64,000 bases of DNA from Jiella flava (lineage in GTDB: Bacteria > Pseudomonadota > Alphaproteobacteria > Rhizobiales > Rhizobiaceae): NCBI RefSeq assembly GCF_017349315.1, contig NZ_JAFMPP010000004.1:62001-126000 (forward strand), read 5' to 3'. This document shows positions 25,419-32,528 of the stretch, piece after piece; position 1 is the first letter of the stretch, and each line of letters begins with the position of its first letter. Position numbers and translations under genes: made by a program. The notes under the pieces were generated by a model. The model saw only the letters and a program-made list of their open reading frames with translations, made no database searches and was not told the origin of the DNA.

Positions 25419-26833
25419 TGGATCCGGCGACGCTGACGAGAATTGGCGCGCAAGCTCGCGACTGGATCAATTCGGTTCTGCACTTCTTCTATCAGCCGTC
25501 GACCCTGGCGCAGATTGCAGCCGTTGCCGGCTGCGTCCTCGTCGCCGTTCTCCTCGATCGGCTGACCCGGTCGTCGATCGATGCGCAGGCTCGCAAAATC
25601 CGAGCCGCACCGAGCCTGCTGCGCATCATCGCGGCCTTGCGCCGGCGCATGAAGCTGGTGTTTTTCGTCCTCTGCGTCTGGCTTCTGACCCTCGCCGACA
25701 GCGCCGCCGGCGGGCCGCAATCCTCGATCATCTCGATCGTCTTCAAGCTGTCGCTCGCCTATCTCGTCATTTCGGTCGGTTCACGCATCGTGCGCAACCG
25801 GCTGGCGGCGCGCATTATCACCGTCACCGCCTGGGTGGTCGCGGCCCTGTCGATCATGGATTTGACCGAACCGGTCTCGAAGGCACTGGACGCGACGGGG
25901 GTGCAGATCGGCGGCTCGCGGATCTCGGCGCTGCTGGTGATCAAGGCCGTCATCGTGCTGGTCGTCACGCTGTGGCTGGCCTCGGTGATCGGCAATTTCC
26001 TGGATACGCGGGTGAAGCGCAGCGAAGAATTGACTCCGGCGCTCAGGGTGCTGATCGGCAAGTTGCTCAAGGTGACGCTGGTGCTTGTCGCCTGCGTTGT
26101 CGCCCTTGCCGCCGTCGGGGTGGATCTGACCGCGCTGACGGTGCTGTCGGGCGCTCTCGGCGTCGGTCTCGGCTTTGGCCTGCAGAAGGTCGTCTCGAAC
26201 TTCATTTCGGGGATCATCATTCTCACCGACCGGTCGATCAAACCGGGCGACACGATCTCGCTGGGCGATACCTTCGGCTGGATCCGTGAGCTCCGTGCCC
26301 GCTTCGTTTCGGTGATCACCCGCGACGGCAAGGAATATCTGATCCCGAACGAGGACTTCATCACCAATCAGGTGATCAATTGGTCTTTTTCCAACGATCT
26401 GGTGCGGATCGACGTGACCTTCGGTGTCTCCTACGATTCCGATCCGCATGACGTGATTCGTATCGCCAAGGAGGCGACAACCTCGGTCGCCCGGGTGGTC
26501 TCTGACAAGCCGGTGGTCTGCTGGCTGACAGGCTTCGGCGACTCGTCGCTTGATTTCGTCGTCCGCTTCTGGATCCGCGATCCGCCGGCGGGGCTCACCA
26601 ACGTCAAGGGTGAGGTATTGTTGGCGCTATGGGATGCGTTCAAGGCGAATGAGATCGGCATCCCGTTCCCGCACCGCGAGATCATCATGCGCACGCCGGT
26701 CACGCTGGCTGGGAAGGGCGGCGAGGCAACAGCTTCGTCCGTCCCGGAGGAGAGCGTCGAGACCCGCAAGGCGCACGTGGGCGCAAGCGGGGAGGCATCA
26801 CGCGCCGCCGACCCGACGTCTGCGGCCGAGTAG
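25418..26833 (+). CDS. MscS family mechanosensitive ion channel
   Basis: 471 aa from the ATG overlapping the reductase stop. Several N-terminal helices (from about residue 20) precede the conserved MscS core. The pore helix is LSGALGVGLGFGLQKVVSNFISG (about residues 245-267), with the Gly/Ala pattern that lines the pore. Then come IKPGDTISLGDTFGWIRELRARFVSV and KEYLIPNEDFITNQVINWSFSND of the beta domain, and the cytoplasmic vestibule. The C-terminal ~45 residues are polar and low complexity. It opens under membrane tension during hypo-osmotic shock. Coupling with an aldo/keto reductase is notable but unexplained. Confidence 0.92.
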   Translation: MDPATLTRIGAQARDWINSVLHFFYQPSTLAQIAAVAGCVLVAVLLDRLTRSSIDAQARKIRAAPSLLRIIAALRRRMKLVFFVLCVWLLTLADSAAGGPQSSIISIVFKLSLAYLVISVGSRIVRNRLAARIITVTAWVVAALSIMDLTEPVSKALDATGVQIGGSRISALLVIKAVIVLVVTLWLASVIGNFLDTRVKRSEELTPALRVLIGKLLKVTLVLVACVVALAAVGVDLTALTVLSGALGVGLGFGLQKVVSNFISGIIILTDRSIKPGDTISLGDTFGWIRELRARFVSVITRDGKEYLIPNEDFITNQVINWSFSNDLVRIDVTFGVSYDSDPHDVIRIAKEATTSVARVVSDKPVVCWLTGFGDSSLDFVVRFWIRDPPAGLTNVKGEVLLALWDAFKANEIGIPFPHREIIMRTPVTLAGKGGEATASSVPEESVETRKAHVGASGEASRAADPTSAAE

Positions 26834-26856
26834 CGCCGAGGCGAAGTGGCCGCGTC

Positions 26857-27804
26857 GTGGCTGCGCTGCAAGCTTCGCGGTCGCTCGCTATGCTTCGTGT
26901 CGGTGGGGGCCGAATCGCGGCGCCGCAGCTGTCATGGAGCCATTCCCTGTTTTTCTATGTTGCGAAGATCGGTTGGCTTCTCGTTCAGCCCCTTGTCGCC
27001 ATCCTTGCCGTCGCGGTTCTCGGCCTCGTTCTGGGGTGGTTGCGCTTTCGTCGGCTTGGCTTTGTCCTGGTCGGCTTGGCGCTCGCCGCTCTGGCGGTCG
27101 TCAGCCTCAGCCCGCTCGGTCTGCTGATGATGGCGCCGCTGGAAAATCGCTTTCCTCGGCCGCAACTGCCGCCGACGATCACGGGTCTCGTTGTGCTCGG
27201 CGGTGCGTTCGATACGCGGATCGCGCAGACGCGCCGGCTCCCGGAGCTCAACGACGCCGCCGACCGGGTAACCGAAGCGCTGATTCTTGCCCGCCGCTAT
27301 CCAAAGGCGAAGGTGATCTTTTCCGGCGGCGACGCCTCGATCTTGGCCGACGATGTGCCCGAGTCCCAATCGGCGAAGCGTTTCTTCCTCGATTCGGGGC
27401 TGGCCCCCGATCGGCTCATTCTCGACGACAAGGCCCGCGACACCTCCGAAAACGCCCGCCGCGCCAAGGCCTTGGCCGATCCGAAACCGGGCGAGATCTG
27501 GATCTTGATCACGTCGGCCTTCCACATGCCCCGCGCCGTCGGCTGTTTCCGAAAGGCCGGCTTTGCCGTTCTGCCCTTTCCGGTGGACTACCGGACACCC
27601 GGCGGCGACGCGGTCTGGCGCCCGTCGATGGCGACGGTGCGCAATCTCGAGCACGTGCATTTCGCCGTTCGCGAATATCTCGGGCTTCTGGCCTATTGGC
27701 TTAAGGGGCGCACCAGCGCGCTGTTTCCGGCGCCGCTTCCGGCGCCGCTGGCTGTGCGAGGCCAAGCTCCAGCCGTCTCGCCAGCGGCTCGTCCCGCCGG
27801 CTGA
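26857..27804 (+). CDS. YdcF family (DUF218) protein
   Basis: Up to 315 aa; the start is uncertain (ATG 26857 or 26890, both lacking a clear ribosome-binding site). Two N-terminal membrane helices (WLLVQPLVAILAVAVLGLVL and FVLVGLALAALAVVSLSPLG) precede the DUF218 domain: TGLVVLGGAFD, FSGGDA, DDKARDTSENAR and ILITSAFHMPRAVGCFRKAGF, with the conserved Asp, Arg, Ser and His. ElyC/SanA/YdcF members are inner-membrane envelope proteins linked to undecaprenyl-carrier lipid or cell-wall integrity; activity is not settled. It lies 23 bp after the MscS gene, probably in the same operon. Confidence 0.85.
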   Translation: MAALQASRSLAMLRVGGGRIAAPQLSWSHSLFFYVAKIGWLLVQPLVAILAVAVLGLVLGWLRFRRLGFVLVGLALAALAVVSLSPLGLLMMAPLENRFPRPQLPPTITGLVVLGGAFDTRIAQTRRLPELNDAADRVTEALILARRYPKAKVIFSGGDASILADDVPESQSAKRFFLDSGLAPDRLILDDKARDTSENARRAKALADPKPGEIWILITSAFHMPRAVGCFRKAGFAVLPFPVDYRTPGGDAVWRPSMATVRNLEHVHFAVREYLGLLAYWLKGRTSALFPAPLPAPLAVRGQAPAVSPAARPAG

Positions 27805-27853
27805 AATGCCGGAGCATAAGCGCGGCCAAAATCGCCAAATAGGTGAACGGCCT

Positions 27854-27959
27854 CCAGCATCGGCCCGACAATCGGCATCGATTTTCGGCAAAGCACGATG
27901 CGTCGATTCAAAGGGCGAGAGCGACCTTTCTGCGTCCGATAGGATGCAGGGCGCTCTAA
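27854..27959 (+). repeat. Double-palindrome intergenic repeat, copy 8
   Basis: Forward copy near consensus, 50 bp past the YdcF gene. Palindrome 1: CCGACAATCGG, CATCGATTTTCGG. Palindrome 2 is intact at its centre. The rest of the 27805-28197 interval holds nothing else I can support. Confidence 0.9.
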
Positions 27960-28197
27960 TAAATTTCCAAAGGTCGTCGACCGGCCGGCCTGCAGGCTGC
28001 TGTATTGAGGGAATTGGGGGCTCCGGATGCCAGACCGAGGGTCAAGCATCGTGCAAGGCTGGAATGCGAAAAACGGTGGAGTTTTTATGCGCCGGTCCGC
28101 TTGTGGCCGCATGTGTTAAGCGATAATTAACGCGCCGAGCTGGCGACGGGGGAACGTGACCGGCTCAAAAATCTGGGGTTCAGGATAGTTTCTGATC

Positions 28198-28323
28198 ATG
28201 GATGACAGCGTACGGAAGTCCTGCTGGGGCGTCACCGTTTGGACGGTTGCGATCTTCACGGCTCTGATGTTGATTGGTTTTCTCTGCACCAATGCCGGCA
28301 CCGTGGCGATCGCCGCGAGCTGA
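28198..28323 (+). CDS. Possible 41-aa single-span membrane protein
   Basis: The frame reads MDDSVRKSCWG, then a hydrophobic helix (VTVWTVAIFTALMLIGFLC), then TNAGTVAIAAS. The topology of a small N-terminal polar part, one transmembrane helix and a short tail is typical of real membrane microproteins, and a 15-bp hairpin follows the stop directly. The ribosome-binding site is weak. No family is recognised. Confidence 0.45.
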   Translation: MDDSVRKSCWGVTVWTVAIFTALMLIGFLCTNAGTVAIAAS

Positions 28324-28329
28324 CGGTGG

Positions 28330-28362
28330 TGCGATGAGGGGCGCAGAGCGCCCCTCATCGCA
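28330..28362. terminator. Perfect 15-bp stem-loop
   Basis: TGCGATGAGGGGCGC / GCGCCCCTCATCGCA around a 3-nt loop, 6 bp after the 41-aa ORF. It lacks a T-run, so it may be a terminator or an mRNA-stabilising hairpin. Confidence 0.55.
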
Positions 28363-28531
28363 GACCTGCGAGTCTTGATCGGCATGCGCTCGGCCCGCCC
28401 CTCGGGAGGCTCCGCGTGTGTCGATGCGGCGGTTCGGCGCCGGGCTGGCGTCTTGCATTGATGGGGATAGCCGCCCGATTGCGTCGCGCCGGCCCTTGGC
28501 ATGAGGCTGCGGCTTCGCCAGATGTCAGACG

Positions 28532-28957
28532 ATGGCACTTCACCTTCTCAAGCTCTGTGTCGGCGTCGACAGCGTCGAGGATCTCGCCGCCCATATCGCG
28601 CATCGTCTCGCCGTGTCCGGCGCGGCGGTCACCTGGCACATCACCCGGATGGTGCCGAAGCGGATCGATGAACTCATCGACGGCGGCTCGCTCTATTGGG
28701 TGATTCGCGGGCAGGTGCAGGCGCGTCAGGTCATCGTCGGGATCGAGCCCTTCACCGATCACGAGGGGATCGGCCGCTGCCGGATCCTGCTTGATCCGAC
28801 GCTGGTGACGACGCGGCATCAGCCGAAACGGCCGTTCCAGGGGTGGCGCTATTTGAAGGGCGCGGACGCGCCCGCCGACCGCATGCAGGCCGAAGAAGGA
28901 GCGGACGATCTTCCGCCGGACCTGTCGCGGGTCCTTGAGGAACTCGGCGTTATCTGA
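28532..28957 (+). CDS. DUF1489 family protein
   Basis: 141-aa protein with MALHLLKLCVGVDSVEDL at the N-terminus, HITRMVPKRIDELIDGGSLY, VRRQ-like VIRGQVQARQ, and TRHQPKRPFQGWRYL near the C-terminus, matching the alphaproteobacterial DUF1489 family. No signal or membrane segment is present, so it is probably cytosolic. The function of the family is unknown. It is monocistronic between the small membrane ORF and a short minus-strand gene. Confidence 0.88.
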   Translation: MALHLLKLCVGVDSVEDLAAHIAHRLAVSGAAVTWHITRMVPKRIDELIDGGSLYWVIRGQVQARQVIVGIEPFTDHEGIGRCRILLDPTLVTTRHQPKRPFQGWRYLKGADAPADRMQAEEGADDLPPDLSRVLEELGVI

Positions 28958-29035
28958 CGGCCGACTGCGGCATCGTCCGGACCATCGACATGAATGCCGC
29001 CGACGGCCGATGCGGTGGTGGAGATGCCGGTGCGA

Positions 29036-29314
29036 TCACCGAAATCGCATGCGCACGGCGGTCGTACCGCTGGGCGCCTGGGCGCGAATGCGGGTGTAGG
29101 CGACCGGCTGCGAGGCCCGCCAGGCGCGGGCGCCATAAGACAGGAGCAGCCCGACCAGTTCCTTGGCCTTGACCCGTGAGCGTCCGTCCCGGGCGTCGCC
29201 AAGGCGCAGTGCCGCTTGCTGCAGGGGATGGATGCCGGCCGGAAGCGCCTCCGGGGCCGACGTGCTCGCAGGGCCCGGCGCGTTCAGATTGCGGCTCTGA
29301 TTCTCGATCGACAT
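29036..29314 (-). CDS. Small hypothetical protein
   Basis: 92 aa, MSIENQSRNLN at the start and TTAVRMRFR at the end, with a strong ribosome-binding site (GAGGGGAAGTC) directly before the ATG. The first third is Ala/Pro-rich and polar, the second half basic and probably helical (KAKELVGLLLSYGARAW). No signal, no known motif and no family recognised. The good ribosome-binding site is the main argument that it is a gene and not a GC-rich chance ORF. Confidence 0.5.
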   Translation of the reverse strand: MSIENQSRNLNAPGPASTSAPEALPAGIHPLQQAALRLGDARDGRSRVKAKELVGLLLSYGARAWRASQPVAYTRIRAQAPSGTTAVRMRFR

Positions 29315-29651
29315 GACTTCCCCTCGTTACTCGACACGGCCGGCGGTTCAGGCTTGGACGTCCGCCGCATTCAAACGTCGAGGCATTTCGCCCCATGATC
29401 CGCGTCGCTCTCTCGCACCCCCATGCGAGTCGAAGCGGCGGACACTCCCTGTCCGGCAATGCGGCGTCATGCCGTTGGACCGTCTGCCGGATGTGGCCTC
29501 TGCGGCGATCGGTGACGCAATCGCTTGGAGCCGTCCGTGGCGAGGCATCATGCCTCGCTCAATGGTGCATCGCCGGTGGCCGTGATGGGCCTGGATCCGG
29601 CGACACGCCGTGTCGTTTTCTCGCCGAGCGGGCGAGCCGGCTGCGGCCGCC
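29315..29651. other. Intergenic region without recognised features
   Basis: 337 bp between the small hypothetical gene and the end of dac. Several short frames cross it, but none has a ribosome-binding site plus plausible sequence. A small hairpin followed by TTTT (CGACACG / CGTGTCG, 29601-29618) is the only structure noted. Confidence 0.4.
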
Positions 29652-31166
29652 TCAGTTGGCGACGGCGTAGCAGTTGAAGGCGTGGCGCTTGAGGGCCGCG
29701 CAGGCTTGCCAGGCCTGATCCTTGTCGTCGAAGCCGGAGAACCGGGCGCGATAGAGCGTGCCGCTGCCGGTCTTGACGCTTTCGGTGAAGGGCTGTGCTT
29801 CCGCTAGCCGCGACCCGACGGTGGTCTGGGCCTTTTTCAGCATCTCCATCGCCTGGGACGCGGAGTCTGTCGCTGCGATCTGGACGACCCAGGGCGAGCG
29901 ATCTGTCGGCTGTACCACCTCCGACGCGGTGTTCCGCTTTATAGAACCGACCGTCCCGCGGTCGATGTCGGTCGTGCCCTGATCGAGCGCTGCCGGTGAC
30001 AGCGTGGCGCCGTTTACAGCCGCCGGGCGAACCAGTGGCAGGATCGCTTCGGCCGCCGCGTTGCCGACCGGGCGGTCTTCGACGAGGGCGGCGCGGATAG
30101 CATCGACGCCGACGAGCGGACGGGAGGTCGGAGTCGGCATGCGCTCGGCGATGTCCCTGCCGGTGTCGGTGCCGTAGGCCATGGCGATGCGGTCGCTGAT
30201 CGACATGCCCTCGTCGACCGACGGGCGGCTGTCCGGCACCGGCCCGTGCTTCGGCAGGGCGGCGATCTCGACATTGCTGTCCGGACGGGCGGCGATCAGC
30301 GGGCCGCTGTCGCGGGTGCTGGCTTTCGGCACATAGCGCTTCAGCAACTCGACCATGTGGTCGTCGCGCGAGCGCCCCGAGGTGCCGCCGAAGACTGCGG
30401 CGACGACGCTCTTCCCGCCCTCATGGACCGAGGTGACGAGATTGAAGCCGGACGCGTTGATATAGCCGGTCTTGATGCCGTCGACGCCCTTGTAGCGGCC
30501 GAGGACACGATTGTGATTGCCGAGCCGGCGACCGCGGAAATTGTACGAGCGTGTCGAGAAATAGCCGTAATATTCCGGAAAATGTTCGTAGAGCGCGATA
30601 CCGAGCGTCGTCATGTCGCGGGCCGTCGTGTGCTGCTCGTCGTTCGGCAGTCCGTTGGCGTTGCGGAAGATCGTTCGGGACATGCCGAGCCGGCGCGCTT
30701 TCTCGGTCATGCGCTTGGCGAAGGTCGATTCCGATCCGGCTTCGTATTCGGCCAACACCACCGCGGCGTCGTTGGCCGACTTGGTGACCAGTGAATTGAT
30801 CGCCTCGTCGACGGTCAGATAGGTGCCGGGGCGAAGGCCGAGCTTCGAGGGCGGTCGGGACGCGGCATAGGACGACACCGGCATCTTGTCGTCGAGATGG
30901 ATCTTGCCGCTCTTCAGCGCCTCAAAGGTGAGGTAGAGCGTCATCATCTTGGTCAGCGACGCGGGATAACGATATTCATCGCCGCGATCATTATAGAGCA
31001 CCTTGCCGGTGTTCGCATCGATGACGAAGCCGGAGTAGTTCGGGTTGGCCGCGCTGGCCGGAGCGACGCTCATGGCGACGGCAAGCCCGGCGCCGACAAT
31101 AGCGGCGACGGTCAATCTGGTCAGGTTTCGTGCGGTTCTTCGCAGCTGCAACGGGTCGAATGGCAC
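29652..31166 (-). CDS. D-alanyl-D-alanine carboxypeptidase with SPOR domain
   Basis: 504-aa penicillin-binding protein of the DacA/PBP5 class (peptidase S11). A signal peptide (TVAAIVGAGLAVAMSVAPASA) exports it. The active-site motifs are complete: SxxK in YPASLTKMM, SxN in VTKSANDAA and KTG in DGIKTGYINASG. It trims the terminal D-Ala of peptidoglycan pentapeptides in the periplasm. After a long, probably disordered linker (about residues 290-420) the last ~80 residues (WVVQIAATDSASQAMEML ... YRARFSGF) form a SPOR domain that binds denuded septal glycan, so it probably acts at the division site. It is divergent from the phasin gene, an arrangement common in Hyphomicrobiales. Confidence 0.93.
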   Translation of the reverse strand: MPFDPLQLRRTARNLTRLTVAAIVGAGLAVAMSVAPASAANPNYSGFVIDANTGKVLYNDRGDEYRYPASLTKMMTLYLTFEALKSGKIHLDDKMPVSSYAASRPPSKLGLRPGTYLTVDEAINSLVTKSANDAAVVLAEYEAGSESTFAKRMTEKARRLGMSRTIFRNANGLPNDEQHTTARDMTTLGIALYEHFPEYYGYFSTRSYNFRGRRLGNHNRVLGRYKGVDGIKTGYINASGFNLVTSVHEGGKSVVAAVFGGTSGRSRDDHMVELLKRYVPKASTRDSGPLIAARPDSNVEIAALPKHGPVPDSRPSVDEGMSISDRIAMAYGTDTGRDIAERMPTPTSRPLVGVDAIRAALVEDRPVGNAAAEAILPLVRPAAVNGATLSPAALDQGTTDIDRGTVGSIKRNTASEVVQPTDRSPWVVQIAATDSASQAMEMLKKAQTTVGSRLAEAQPFTESVKTGSGTLYRARFSGFDDKDQAWQACAALKRHAFNCYAVAN

Positions 31167-31407
31167 GCGGGAACTCTTTGATCGTGTTTATGTCGCGGCG
31201 TTTTCGGGAACCCTCTGATTCTCTCACGTGGAAAGTCGAAGGTTAACCGGGTGTGGGGCCGTTGTGATGACTGACAGGTTAATCGCTTCGGGATTACCAA
31301 TCGGTTTATGACGATCATATTTCGTTCAGGCTGCCGTGCTGTGGATAGCCGAAGATTGCAAAAATGATAAAAGCACCTTATGGATGAAGTGCGGCGCAGC
31401 AGGCGCC

Positions 31408-31455
31408 TTGAAAGTTTTTGTGCAATGCAATATATTTTGAGTCACAGCGCAATGC
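31408..31455 (+). promoter_or_regulatory. Phasin promoter with paired GCAATGC sites
   Basis: -35 TTGAAA (31408-31413), a 17-bp spacer, -10 TATATT (31431-31436): a near-consensus sigma-70 promoter. GTGCAATGC (31420-31428) lies in the spacer and GCGCAATGC (31447-31455) just past the predicted start, 27 bp apart. That is a repressor-like arrangement; PhaR-type regulators of phasin genes are known to prefer TGC-rich sites. Confidence 0.6.
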
Positions 31456-31531
31456 GGTGAACGAGGCTCTGGGTGACAGCCCGGTCTTGCCTGCCGATTT
31501 CAGACTGTACCGACAGGAAGGGAAAATCGAC

Positions 31532-31927
31532 ATGTACAATTACGAAGACGCCGGCAAAATGACCAAGGAAGCCATGGACAACGCTCTGAAATCCTTCGCG
31601 GCGATGACCAAGGGGTTCCAGCAGATCACGGCGGAGACGGCCGATTTCACCAAGCGGTCCTATGAGAACCAGACCGCGATGGTCGAGAAGCTGTTCCAGG
31701 CCAAGACCCTCGACAAGAGCATCGAGGTTCAGAGCGAATTCGCCAAGTCGGCCTATGAGTCCTGGGTCGCGCAGATGACCAAGATCGGCGATCTTTACGC
31801 CGACATCGCCAAGGAAACCTACAAGCCGTTCGAGCAGGTCGCCACCGCCGCTTCGACCGCAGCCGTCAAGACGGCTAAGGAGGCGACCACCGCCGCCGAA
31901 AAGAAGGTAGCGGCTGCCGCCAACTGA
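31532..31927 (+). CDS. Phasin family protein
   Basis: 131 aa from the ATG at 31532, preceded by GGAAGGGAAAA; an upstream frame to 31418 covers the promoter and is rejected. The protein is almost entirely alpha-helical, without signal, with FAAMTKGFQQITAETADFTKRS, ENQTAMVEKLFQAKTLDKSIE and AYESWVAQMTKIGDLY, and an Ala/Lys-rich tail (AATAAEKKVAAAAN-like). Phasins coat polyhydroxyalkanoate granules and control their number and size, so the organism presumably stores PHB. Strong promoter, strong ribosome-binding site and clear terminator all point to high expression as a single gene. Confidence 0.93.
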   Translation: MYNYEDAGKMTKEAMDNALKSFAAMTKGFQQITAETADFTKRSYENQTAMVEKLFQAKTLDKSIEVQSEFAKSAYESWVAQMTKIGDLYADIAKETYKPFEQVATAASTAAVKTAKEATTAAEKKVAAAAN

Positions 31928-31994
31928 CTCGCCCACTTAAGTCCATCGGCGCCGACCTATAGCCGCAGTGGCATTTTGCGACGTCGAATTTGAT

Positions 31995-32022
31995 AAAAGG
32001 CCCGGTTTCAGCCGGGCCTTTT
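31995..32022 (+). terminator. Rho-independent terminator of the phasin gene
   Basis: AAAAGGCCCGG / CCGGGCCTTTT with loop TTTCAG, followed by a T. It is 68 bp after the phasin stop. Confidence 0.9.
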
Positions 32023-32097
32023 TGCGTTAGTGTTTCGGAAAGGTCTGCGCCGCGAGCTGGTCAGGCACAACGCGTGGCAGGACCGTCTTAAATTCTC

Positions 32098-32520
32098 ATG
32101 ACACGTGCATACATACGACCCATGGCGATGCTGGCTGAACGGACGGAAGCGGGTATGGAAGAGAGGCGCGGCGTATGGCCGCTCACGCTTCAGGGTGACG
32201 ACGACAAGGACGGCGGTGACACGGATCGCGGAACGTCTGTCATCACCCGCACGAAACCGAAAACGAAGCGACCGAGCCTTTACAGAGTGCTGCTTCTGAA
32301 CGACGATTACACTCCGATGGAGTTCGTCATCCACGTTCTGGAAAGGTTCTTCCAGAAGGATCATGAGGCTGCGACGCGGATCATGCTGCACGTGCATAAC
32401 CACGGCGTCGGCGAATGCGGCGTCTACACCTTCGAGGTGGCTGAGACGAAGGTCACGCAGGTGATGGATTTTGCCCGTCAGCACCAGCATCCGTTGCAAT
32501 GCGTGATGGAAAAGAATTGA
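32098..32520 (+). CDS. clpS: ATP-dependent Clp protease adaptor ClpS
   Basis: Up to 140 aa. The adaptor fold begins at about residue 58: [38 protein letters not shown] and [30 protein letters not shown] and the HxHGxG helix form the pocket that binds N-terminal destabilising residues, delivering N-degron substrates to ClpAP. The Lys/Thr-rich segment TRTKPKTKR just before the core corresponds to the flexible N-terminal extension. The start is uncertain: ATGs at 32098, 32122, 32128 and 32155 are all possible and none has a strong site. It lies 8 bp before clpA. Confidence 0.95.
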   Translation: MTRAYIRPMAMLAERTEAGMEERRGVWPLTLQGDDDKDGGDTDRGTSVITRTKPKTKRPSLYRVLLLNDDYTPMEFVIHVLERFFQKDHEAATRIMLHVHNHGVGECGVYTFEVAETKVTQVMDFARQHQHPLQCVMEKN

Positions 32521-32528
32521 GGTGAAGC

